A stretch of DNA of 64,000 nt from Nemertoderma westbladi. Lineage: Eukaryota; Xenacoelomorpha; Nemertodermatida; Nemertodermatidae. Location of the stretch: the NCBI GenBank assembly GCA_032718475.1, contig JAUCBJ010007053.1, forward strand, positions 62,001 through 126,000. Direction: 5' to 3'. The position numbers and the translations under genes were made by a program. Shown piece by piece: positions 36,301-43,368 of the stretch. Numbering within the stretch: position 1 is the first letter of the stretch; every line of letters begins with the position of its first letter. Below the pieces are notes generated by a model. The model was not told the DNA's origin and made no database searches. It saw only the letters and a program-made list of their open reading frames with translations.

Positions 36301-39300
36301 CACCGTATCAAACTGACCCACCGTATCAAATTGACCCACCGTATCAAATTGACCCAACGTATTAAACTGACCCACCGTATCAAACTGATCCACCGTATCC
36401 AATTGACCCACCGTATCAAACTGACCCACTGTATCAAACTGATCCACCGTATCCAATTGACCCACCGTTGCTCTGTATAATAATAACGGTTGTCTTTCAG
36501 GTGAAGTACACTGGTTTTAGTTGCGACCGGGCAAACAACCTCTACTTTGTAACGATGGCCGTCACATTCTACGCCACGGGAATTCTTTCTCTTGTTCAAC
36601 TAATACTTTGCATGAGGTACGTCAATAGTCCTAAACAAACCCGGCATATGCGTTCTCGATTTTTGACAGTGTGGAAGCGAGGGTAAAGGATGGTGTTCCC
36701 ATAGTTACCAATAGCTCTGATACCTTGAGGATTATTATTGATTATTTACCAGGTCTGAAATGAACAAATGTGACAGGAAACTTAAAGTGGCTTTCACGGT
36801 AACCAATCAGAAGCTATTATATGTTCTCATTATGTTCGCTACTTTCTCCAGAGGTCTATATTTTATGCTTCAGGTGAGCCACTTATTTACCTAACCTCTA
36901 TGATTAAAGTGAAACTATCTCCTTAAAACCTTAAGTGCGTTTCGTAGTAACTATCCGCTCCTTATTTATTTAACAAGCCCAGCATCACCCTGACAGATAT
37001 GCTTTCTTTAGGGCGATGTATCCTACCAATGGACCAATAACCTGCTGAATGCATTCTACCCCCTCCTTATCACCAGCATCACTCTCCTAGTTTGCTTCTG
37101 GGCCGAGCTCTTCCATCTCAAGGACTTACCTTGCGATCGCCCCGTCTTCCTTACCAAATCCTCAATCGCTTTCATTGTATTTAATTTATCTATTTACTTG
37201 CTGCTGATCGCTCAGTTTATAGGTAAGCTATTAATGTTACGGTTACAGGATGGACTTTCCAATAAATCGTTTGATTTGCAATCCTAAAATAACTAGTGCG
37301 TAAAATTAAACGTTAATGGTCAAACCAAAGCCAACAAACCAAACACCAAAGCCAACAAACCAAACACCAAAGCCAACAAACCAAACACCAAAGCCAACAA
37401 ACCCAAACACCAAAGCCAACAAACCAAACACCAAAGCCAACAAACCAAACACCAAAGCCAACAAACCAAAGCCAACAAACCAAACACCAAAGCCAACAAA
37501 CCAAACACCAAAGCCAACAAACCAAAGCCAACAAACCAAACACCAAACCCAACAAACCAAACACCAAAGCCAACAAACCAAACACCAAAGCCAACAAACC
37601 AAACACCAAAGCCAACAAACCAAACACCAAAGCCAACAAACCAAACACCAAAGCCAACAAACCAAAGCCAACAAACCAAACACCAAAGCCAACAAACCAA
37701 ACACCAAAGCCAACAAACCAAACACCAAAGCCAACAAACCAAACACCAAAGCCAACAAACCAAAGCCAACAAACCAAACACCAAACCCAACAAACCAAAC
37801 ACCAAAGCCAACAAACCAAACACCAAAGCCAACAAACCAAACACCAAAGCCAACAAACCAAACACCAAAGCCAACAAACCAAACACCAAAGCCAACAAAC
37901 CAAAGCCAACAAACCAAACACCAAACCCAACAAACCAAACACCAAAGCCAACAAACCAAACACCAAAGCCAACAAACCAAACACCAAAGCCAACAAACCA
38001 AACACCAAAGCCAACAAACCAAACACCAAAGCCAACAAACCAAACACCAAAGCCAACAAACCAAACACCAAAGCCAACAAACCAAACACCAAAGCCAACA
38101 AACCAAACACCAAAGCCAACAAACCAAACACCAAAGCCAACAAACCAAACACCAAAGCCAACAAACCAAACACCAAAGCCAACAAACCAAACACCAAAGC
38201 CAACAAACCAAACACCAAAGCCAACAAACCAAACACCAAAGCCAACAAACCAAACACCAAAGCCAACAAACCAAACACCAAACCCAACAAACCAAACACC
38301 AAAGCCAACAAACCAAACACCAAAGCCAACAAACCAAACACCAAAGCCAACAACCAAACACCAAAGCCAACAAACCAAAGCCAACAAACCAAACACCAAA
38401 CCCAACAAACCAAACACCAAGCCAACAAACCAAACACCAAAGCCAACAAACCAAACACCAAAGCCAACAAACCAAACACCAAAGCCAACAAACCAAACAC
38501 CAAAGCCAACAAACCAAACACCAAAGCCAACAAACCAAACACCAAAGCCAACAAACCAAACACCAAAGCCAACAAACCAAACACCAAAGCCAACAAACCA
38601 AACACCAAAGCCAACAAACCAAACACCAAAGCCAACAAACCAAACACCAAAGCCAACAAACCAAACACCAAAGCCAACAAACCAAACACCAAAGCCAGAC
38701 AACTGATACCTAATTACAGAGTTCACTCGGACAGACACACCTATTACAAATTCTTAACAAAATTATAAATGATTACCATTTATTTGTTAATGGATCCGAT
38801 ACCGGAAGAGTCATATTTTGGGGTGTAGAGCGCTTCTTAAAAACTTATTTACATGTGGCTGGTGTATTAATATTATAGTCAGTGGTAAAAGTGAGTCTAG
38901 AGGTGCTAAAGACAACCTAAACCGCTACCGCTCTCTGTGGTTGGGTACTTTAGTCGATATTTTTCACTTCTAAATCTCATATTGATCTTTGGTTTCTTTA
39001 GAACGCATTTGGTGTTTTAGTGAGAGTAGACCTCTTCAAAACATGTAGAAATTGTTTCCCAAGATATTCCACAGGCCGACTCAAATATCTATCTTTGTTT
39101 TATAGGAGTAAAAATTAAAATTTATTAGTTATGTATAATTATTTATGTATCTTAGCAACTGAAGTCACAGACACAGACACGAAATCCTACCTGTCTGGAA
39201 TATTTAAAGGATCCCTTGGCGTTCTTATGTTAATTGTTCTCGTATTCTTCCTGTATTACGGCATAGAGGTCTATTTTAAGGTTAGAACTTATCTATTATG

Positions 39301-39573
39301 ATTCAACTACACCGAACACCCCTAACCGGTCGGTACAACTTAATGATTATATATTCCTAACAAACAACTGGTTGTATCATTTGCTTATTAATCTCTACAT
39401 TTTAGGTTAGAGGCGCATTCGTTAACTTGGCCTACACCTGTTTAGACTCGGTTCAGCTACATCTTTCCCGTATCGGTTTGATTTCCCAGGCTGGATTTAT
39501 TTTCCTCATCTCTATTTTTCTGTGTTCTGATGTTCTTGGAATTCCCTGGAGGAAAAAGTTAGTAAAAATGTAA
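27351..39573 (+). CDS. six-exon EGF-like/THH1-TOM1-TOM3-type multi-pass membrane protein
   Basis: Exons by GT-AG sites: 27351-27446, 36501-36616, 36753-36873, 37012-37222, 39156-39280 and 39406-39573. Phases agree throughout and the stop TAA runs into AATAAA, giving 278 aa. The ATG follows an in-frame TAG at 27336. Residues about 14-40 form a six-cysteine EGF-like motif (C-x3-C-x5-C-x4-C-x-C-x8-C) split by intron 1, with no obvious signal peptide before it. Six or seven hydrophobic segments follow. The block YPLLITSITLLVCFWAEL, with its FWAE signature, and the segment ending LYFMLQ resemble the THH1/TOM1/TOM3 domain of plant TOM1 and animal GPR137 proteins. The first segment is probably preceded by an extracellular or lumenal N-terminus. 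The molecular role is unknown; animal relatives act at lysosomal membranes, which is only suggestive here. Intron 1 (9,054 bp) contains the BPNT2 gene on the other strand; intron 4 contains a satellite. The gene structure is strong, the family name moderate. Confidence 0.75.
27749..27856. repeat. 15-bp repeats facing an inverted pair (GGACAATTCGGTCCC)
   Basis: Four direct copies of GGACAATTCGGTCCC are followed by a 19-base spacer and then two inverted copies (GGGACCGAATTGTCC and a one-base variant). The whole can fold into a hairpin. It sits in intron 1 of the membrane-protein gene. The layout parallels 59711-59975. Confidence 0.85.
28225..28520 (+). mobile_element. Penelope-like element relic (RT C-terminal part)
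   Basis: From 28227 the + strand reads a segment with LHPNLKF, LPFLEL, WYRKPTDTG and PLSYKRGVV, continuing in frame past a stop at 28410. This is the C-terminal RT region of Penelope-like retroelements (LHP-x-I-x-F...PFLD...YRKPT-x-T...Y-K). Nothing of the upstream RT core or a GIY-YIG endonuclease was found. It is a short fossil fragment. Confidence 0.65.
29585..30105. repeat. degenerate 20-21-bp repeats (GGTACCACATCGGACCAAAT type)
   Basis: Diverged copies of a GGTACCACA-TCGGACC-AAT unit occupy 29585-29690 and 29838-30095, interrupted by about 150 bp of unique sequence. They are older than the near-identical satellites elsewhere in the window. Confidence 0.7.
30293..30546. repeat. short element with G-run terminal inverted repeats
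   Basis: The left end is a run of about 21 G followed by ACTGGACGCA. The right end is TGCGTCCAGT followed by a C-run. The interior (30380-30480) resembles, in reverse orientation, the internal repeats of the element at 33119-34055. Run lengths may be unreliable in the assembly. Confidence 0.6.
30553..31240. repeat. inverted repeat pair flanking a LINE-D relic
   Basis: About 60 bp at 30556-30622 (TTGGTACCAATAGAAAGCTG ... AACATTTGAATTTGGTTGG) recurs as its reverse complement at 31170-31234, with a small internal difference. The pair looks like the terminal repeats of a MITE or foldback that now holds a LINE-D fragment. Confidence 0.6.
30700..31030 (+). mobile_element. LINE-D relic, extreme 3' end
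   Basis: An ORF ending at 30904 has the same C-terminal Cys/His pattern and ending as the LINE-D ORF2 (a CGG-x4-YHLLHCQENI stretch against CGD-x4-YHLLTCKENS). An AT-rich tail follows, much like the one after 43180. It is a 5'-truncated dead copy inside intron 1. Confidence 0.7.
31340..31645 (+). mobile_element. LINE-C 3' UTR fragment
   Basis: Bases 31345-31485 are the reverse complement of 23176-23326, the LINE-C 3' UTR. The copy continues to a CCCCTTGGAAATAAGC...GGGTAATCC segment and ends with TAAATAAAT near 31640, typical of CR1/jockey-like tails. It supplies the 3' end missing from LINE-C at 23176. Confidence 0.75.
31954..32952 (-). CDS. BPNT2: Golgi-resident PAP phosphatase (gPAPP / IMPAD1)
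   Basis: A 332-aa member of the inositol monophosphatase-like family. gPAPP hydrolyses 3'-phosphoadenosine 5'-phosphate, the by-product of sulfotransferases, to AMP in the Golgi lumen and so supports glycosaminoglycan sulfation. A short cytosolic N-terminus precedes one signal-anchor segment (residues about 13-28), as expected for the Golgi type and unlike the cytosolic BPNT1. The metal-site motifs are intact: GANDPLTGGD (81-90), SEEH (112-115), WIDPLDAT (150-157) and WDICSGN (274-280). The length is close to the family's. The start context (ACCACGATGG) is a strong Kozak. The gene is one uninterrupted exon, whereas vertebrate orthologues have several. No poly(A) tract follows, so recent retrocopying is not shown. 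It lies inside intron 1 of the membrane-protein gene, on the opposite strand. Confidence 0.92.
   Translation of the reverse strand: MATYSVRPSPLGVFIIVICLGFGIIYLLKGRKSAISTETSVSIRELLSASVDLAQQAGKRVREIRVGDDLQQQSKGKTREGANDPLTGGDLESHKIITKGFETSFPSVKLISEEHSEDEDKSSRSAPNLFLPEFQNFPAAPVDVSRVTLWIDPLDATQEYTENLVQYVTVMVCIVVDGAPIAGVIYKPFTEQTYWAWVDQGYSNNLHLPEQPDGSTPPRIIVSRSHSGAVREVATKSFGDSVTVIPAGGAGYKTLSLFDGTSDAYVHVTLIKKWDICSGNAILNALGGKMTTLKGGYITYDSNTDVKNEGGLLATLYDHEVYRQKLENAIPE
33119..34055. mobile_element. about 0.93-kb non-autonomous element with GTACCGGTGT termini
   Basis: The left end (GGTACCGGTGTAACAGGAAA) and right end (reverse complement AGTACCGGTGTCACAAGGAA) are terminal inverted repeats. Inside each end lie short C- and G-run hairpins around CCTAGGAAAAAATGCCCCCC-type blocks. 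In the middle are tandem copies of an 85-90-bp unit. There is no transposase. A DNA-transposon-derived MITE or foldback is likely. Confidence 0.65.
33310..33640. repeat. 85-90-bp tandem repeat, about four copies
   Basis: Copies begin near ACCAAAACAATAAAC and end with GGAAAGGAGCAGGTTACAG. A diverged inverted relative is present at 30380-30480. Confidence 0.8.
34056..34860. other. spacer in intron 1, no gene seen
   Basis: Unique AT-rich sequence with short chance ORFs and no repeat structure recognised. Confidence 0.45.
34864..35246. mobile_element. MITE with GGGGCC(G/A)TCCAAGTATGACGT termini
   Basis: Terminal inverted repeats of about 30 bp (34866-34897 and 35214-35245) differ at only a few positions. 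The roughly 380-bp interior is built of CCCCTCCC-rich and AAATCAGAT/CATCAGATTT blocks and has no coding capacity. The termini resemble widespread animal MITEs beginning GGGGCCGTCCA. The superfamily and target duplication are not settled. Confidence 0.7.
35709..35790. repeat. (GGTC)n microsatellite
   Basis: About 20 copies of the tetranucleotide GGTC/TCGG with a few interruptions. Confidence 0.95.
35900..36475. repeat. 18-bp satellite, about 32 copies, next to a splice acceptor
   Basis: The unit CCCACCGTATCAAACTGA repeats with point variation (C/T in AAACT/AAATT). The array ends 25 bp before the intron-1 acceptor at 36500. Since 18 is divisible by 3, open frames appear on both strands; these are not genes. 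Confidence 0.93.
37320..38698. repeat. 21-bp satellite, about 67 units, in intron 4
   Basis: The unit CCAAACACCAAAGCCAACAAA is interspersed with shortened 14-bp versions (CCAAAGCCAACAAA) and AAACCC variants. It lies wholly within intron 4 (37223-39155). One strand has almost no G or T. The four long overlapping ORFs here are repeat artefacts. Confidence 0.95.
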
Positions 39574-39949
39574 TAAATAATAATTTAATCCGATGTGATC
39601 GGGGATATTTGAAGAGCGCAGCGAGTGACATGAGAGGAAAGTACCACCGAGGTATTATAGATGGATAGACAATTAATGTCGTTGTTTTAAAAATATAGTA
39701 ACAATGTATGGAATTTATTCGTGCCGTACAGTAGTTTATGGCAGGGTTTTTTTTTTCAAAATGTCCGCTGTGAAAAGTTTCTAAACGGCGAGGAAAAATT
39801 TAGAAAATCTCTAATTTAATTAGAAAACCAAAATAATTTGCCCAATGACGAATTTGAAAAATTTGAATTTTGAAAAGTAGGCCATGTATTACTTCCTGTA
39901 TTGCTTTGTTTACTAATTTATTCAACCATACGGTATTAATTGTACTGGT

Positions 39950-40106
39950 AAGTCGTATGTCGTAGGTCAAAATAAATTATGGAACACATTGGTTTCAATT
40001 AAATGGGAGCGCTTCCACTGGTATGTCATAAGTCGTTTGTTACGACTCATGAGTCGAAAGTGATTATGTACCATGTTCCATCTTTTGACATACGACTCAT
40101 ATGAGT
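39950..40106. mobile_element. small MITE with AGTCGTATGTC termini
   Basis: The left end (AGTCGTATGTCGTAGGTCAA) and the right end read in reverse (GAGTCGTATGTCAAAAGATG) form imperfect terminal inverted repeats, each followed by ATGGAACA. The interior has GGGAGCGCTTCCACTGGTAT, whose reverse complement resembles the core of the nearby 31-bp satellite. Confidence 0.5.
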
Positions 40107-40213
40107 TATATCCGGCAAGAGGCCTGTGATTGGTTACTTTGGGTAGCAGTAAGCCAGAAAATATTGTAAAGCAATTTATGGTGTTCCATTAAATCTTCGG
40201 CCCTAAATCCCTG

Positions 40214-40363
40214 ATGGACCCGGATATCTGGGGAGACGGAATCACCATAATGAACTACAAGATGTCAAACGACGAACGCGAGCGCTTTGGGCTAAAGCGC
40301 CGTGACCAGCCGTCCGCAAACAACGCGCCCGTCGCTGGGTCGCAACCAACTGTTGGTACGTGA
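40214..40363 (+). CDS. 49-codon leader ORF in frame with LINE-D ORF2
   Basis: ATG at 40214 opens a 49-codon frame ending in TGA at 40361-40363. The next frame-sharing codons belong directly to the endonuclease ORF. It is either the true N-terminus interrupted by a nonsense mutation or a separate upstream ORF. The peptide is charged (NDERERFGLKRRD) and has no recognised domain. Confidence 0.45.
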   Translation: MDPDIWGDGITIMNYKMSNDERERFGLKRRDQPSANNAPVAGSQPTVGT

Positions 40364-43180
40364 CAAAATAGCCACTCCACACCGTTAACCGTTTCAACCC
40401 TGCTGTGGAACATAGAAGGACTGAAATCTGTACTTGAGTTATCCTCTGACGATTTATTGTCCGGGCCTGATATCCTACTATTAACAGAGACTTTTGCAAC
40501 TAAGGAACCCGATCTACCGGGGTACTATACTTGGAGCACGGAGGCGACTAAACCCGCAGGAAGGGGAAGACCAATGGAGGGAATAACAGTTGCAGCTAAA
40601 CCTCACCTGAACCCGGAATTAGTTAGTAAATCAGGATCATTTGTAACAATTAATTCAGATGTTGGAGTTTTTATCTGCTGTTATTTCGACCCCGACACTA
40701 GTAGCGATGAGCTAGTGGACGGCGTTTATAAGGCGATCGAATCAGTTCCCGCTGGTTACAACGGACCAATTATATTAGGCGGTGATTTTAACGCCAGAAT
40801 GGACAAACAGAATTGCAAAGCGGATTGTCTCCAATATCTCATGGAAGAAAGTCACTATGGACTGGAACTGCAGAATGATTTAACTCAACCAACTTATTAC
40901 TGCCATAATGGTTCTAGTCTTATAGATTTAATATTTGCAAATGTTAAGGTTTCCTCAATAGACTACCCGATAAATGGATTAAGGAAACACATACCACTTA
41001 GAATGGAATGGGAGCTAAACGACCTTAGCAACCAACAATCTACGACCAAGGAAGATTCTCAAAGAAAAACTAAGAGAGAACTCAACTTAAACAATCTGGA
41101 AGCGGACCCTAGGTTATACAACGCATTCAACTTCTTGGAATTTGAGCAGGATATTGACGCAGCCTACTTAAATATTGCAGAGGCAATTAAAGATTCAGCC
41201 GTACCAATCATATTTTCTAAGGAATCAAACCCCTGGTTTGATGAGAAATGTTACAAACGACGTCAAGAAGTAATAACGCTTCACCATAGGGCCAAAGTTG
41301 ATCCAGCTGAACGCGAACTACTTTGTAGCACGAAACGATTATACAAAAACCTACTGAAGGGAAAACACGCAGCCTACCTAAAACTCCAAGAAGAAAAACT
41401 GATAGCTCGAGCCGAATCCGAGCCTTATAAATGGTGGCAGCAACGCAGAGCGGAACCACCTTGCCCAGTCCCACTGGCAGCATGGGAAAAACACTTCAGT
41501 GACCTACTATCAACAGCCACCCCACCTACCGAACCTCCATCGCAATCAGTCCCATACACTACCGTCGGTGAAGGAGAGGATCTTCCATATAATGCTCCTT
41601 TTACTCCCGAGGAAGTGGAGGAAGAGTTTATGAAGAAACCAAGTCGGAAGTCCGGGGGACCCGACCGCCTCCCATACGAATTACTGAAAGCCGCACTCCC
41701 GCTAACTCTCTACTTTTGGGTAACGTTATTCAACATATGCTTCATTTCTATGCGCATTGTATCTACGTGGAAATCTTGTATATGTAAGGTGTTGTACAAA
41801 GGTAAAGGACCTCGTAACGAACCAGATAACTACCGAGGCATTGCGTTGTTGTGCAATGCGTACAAGGTCTTAACTGATCTCGTAGCTCGCCGCTTACGTG
41901 CCGCCTTCAGCCACCTGATACCCAGAGAACAATTTGGTTTCCTACCGGGAAGATCTACGGCTCAACCCATTGTACAATTGCTCCATGATATAAACTGTAA
42001 CCTCGACCAACCAAGGAGACCCCTGTACGCATGCTTTGTGGATTTCAAGAAAGCATTCGATTCCGTTCCAAGACCTAAACTCATCGAGAAACTGCGCCGT
42101 TTATTTGGGCTCAAAGGAAGAATGCTGCGATTTATAGAAATACTACTATCGACCAATTACATACAAGTCTTCGATGGGTTGCGTAAAACCAAACCAATAA
42201 GCCAGCTGATCGGCCTATTACAGGGTGATACACTCAGTCCTTATTTATTTATACTATACATTGCGGATCTGGTAGATGCGCTCAAGCGGGCTGCCATTTT
42301 AGTAATATTACTGTTTGCCGACGATCTACTGTTTTACTCACACACCAGGGAAGGTCTACAAGCCGGCCTCAATGCTCTATCAGAGTGGGCGGCTCTGAAT
42401 GGTCTCACAGTCAATTTAAAGAAAACTGCCGTGATCAAGTTTCGACGGGGAGGTAAACTTTGTAAAGCAGATGAGTTTTATTACAACAACCAGCAACCTG
42501 TTATAATCCGAAACGCTTACACATATTTGGGTGTTACTTTCCAGCCAACGTTATCCTTTTCGACACACATTACAAATATCTGTTGTAAATCTATAATGTC
42601 TATCCACAACATTACAAACCCGCGTTATCTTTCTCTGGCGACCGCTATAAAAGTATTCAACATAAAGACACGACCCATAATAACGTACAACCTACATCTA
42701 ATCTGGCCTCATCTGACTACCGCGAACCTCCATACAATTGACAGAGTAAAGACTAATTACCTAAAGAAAACCTTGGGCGTACACAAAAGCACATTGAATC
42801 GCCTTGTGATAGCTTTGTGCGGGGAGAACACTCTAGTCGAGGACATCATTTGTAATCTGCACCTAAACGATACGGCTGCCTTGATGGAATATAGAGCAGA
42901 TATCGTAACCAAGAAGTCGGAAATTCCGGTCGAGTTCTGGAGCAGCCCGGCATTCCAGAACCGAAAATGGACAGAACCTAACCAATCTGGTCGGCACGTA
43001 ACAACACGGGTATCGGTCCACGGATTTCATCATAAGATCTGTGCGACAGATAAATTTCATGCCCCCAACCTGGAGAGCTGTGTATGTCTGCTGTGCGGAG
43101 ACCCGGCCCCACTATACCACCTACTAACATGCAAGGAAAACTCGCGAACGCTAACCTCCTGGGCCTCTAATGATACGTAA
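40364..43180 (+). CDS. LINE-D ORF2: AP endonuclease-reverse transcriptase
   Basis: About 938 sense codons run from the TGA to the TAA with no further break. The endonuclease begins with LLWNIEGL near 40402, then LLTETFA near 40480 and GGDFNARMD near 40777. The position of the usual SDH motif reads RKH (40982-40990), so the catalytic Asp of that motif is missing. The RT has YRGIALL near 41830, FVDFKKAFDSVPR near 42035, LLQGDTLSPYLF near 42215 and the catalytic FADD at 42314-42325. The C-terminus has CLLC...YHLLTC, a CCHC-like knuckle. No ATG lies close to the endonuclease start, so the real start is either 40214 with readthrough or lost. It is expected to act as the element's target-primed reverse transcription enzyme. 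Confidence 0.85.
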   Translation, partial: QNSHSTPLTVSTLLWNIEGLKSVLELSSDDLLSGPDILLLTETFATKEPDLPGYYTWSTEATKPAGRGRPMEGITVAAKPHLNPELVSKSGSFVTINSDVGVFICCYFDPDTSSDELVDGVYKAIESVPAGYNGPIILGGDFNARMDKQNCKADCLQYLMEESHYGLELQNDLTQPTYYCHNGSSLIDLIFANVKVSSIDYPINGLRKHIPLRMEWELNDLSNQQSTTKEDSQRKTKRELNLNNLEADPRLYNAFNFLEFEQDIDAAYLNIAEAIKDSAVPIIFSKESNPWFDEKCYKRRQEVITLHHRAKVDPAERELLCSTKRLYKNLLKGKHAAYLKLQEEKLIARAESEPYKWWQQRRAEPPCPVPLAAWEKHFSDLLSTATPPTEPPSQSVPYTTVGEGEDLPYNAPFTPEEVEEEFMKKPSRKSGGPDRLPYELLKAALPLTLYFWVTLFNICFISMRIVSTWKSCICKVLYKGKGPRNEPDNYRGIALLCNAYKVLTDLVARRLRAAFSHLIPREQFGFLPGRSTAQPIVQLLHDINCNLDQPRRPLYACFVDFKKAFDSVPRPKLIEKLRRLFGLKGRMLRFIEILLSTNYIQVFDGLRKTKPISQLIGLLQGDTLSPYLFILYIADLVDALKRAAILVILLFADDLLFYSHTREGLQAGLNALSEWAALNGLTVNLKKTAVIKFRRGGKLCKADEFYYNNQQPVIIRNAYTYLGVTFQPTLSFSTHITNICCKSIMSIHNITNPRYLSLATAIKVFNIKTRPIITYNLHLIWPHLTTANLHTIDRVKTNYLKKTLGVHKSTLNRLVIALCGENTLVEDIICNLHLNDTAALMEYRADIVTKKSEIPVEFWSSPAFQNRKWTEPNQSGRHVTTRVSVHGFHHKICATDKFHAPNLESCVCLLCGDPAPLYHLLTCKENSRTLTSWASNDT

Positions 43181-43368
43181 TTTACCGAACTCTTTTAACT
43201 CTTTAACGTTTTTACTTATTTATTTGATTTAATTAAATACCGTTTTTATCTACCATAATGCCAGTACCATGGCGCAATTAAATTAATATATATTAAATCT
43301 TCGGCGTATCTTCTTTTTACATCGACGGACTCAGACAATATCTGAAAGCGATTTATAACATTCGACTC

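Larger units (their letters stand above)
40214..43260 (+). mobile_element. LINE-D: nearly intact non-LTR retrotransposon
   Basis: A plus-strand LINE with one long endonuclease-RT ORF and an AT-rich tail after 43180. A short ORF in the same frame precedes it. A dead copy of the 3' end is at 30700-31030, showing that the family has been mobile locally. The 5' boundary and target duplications were not determined. Confidence 0.85.

Noticed and set aside
35895-36599. A 234-codon minus-strand ORF rich in a hydrophobic heptad-like repeat
   Set aside because: It is the 18-bp satellite plus antisense of exon 2.
37306-38738. Four ORFs of about 460 codons
   Set aside because: All are readings of the intronic 21-bp satellite and lie between splice sites of a real gene.
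40242-40499. Minus-strand 85-codon ORF at the LINE-D 5' end
   Set aside because: It is antisense to the endonuclease start and has no features of its own.
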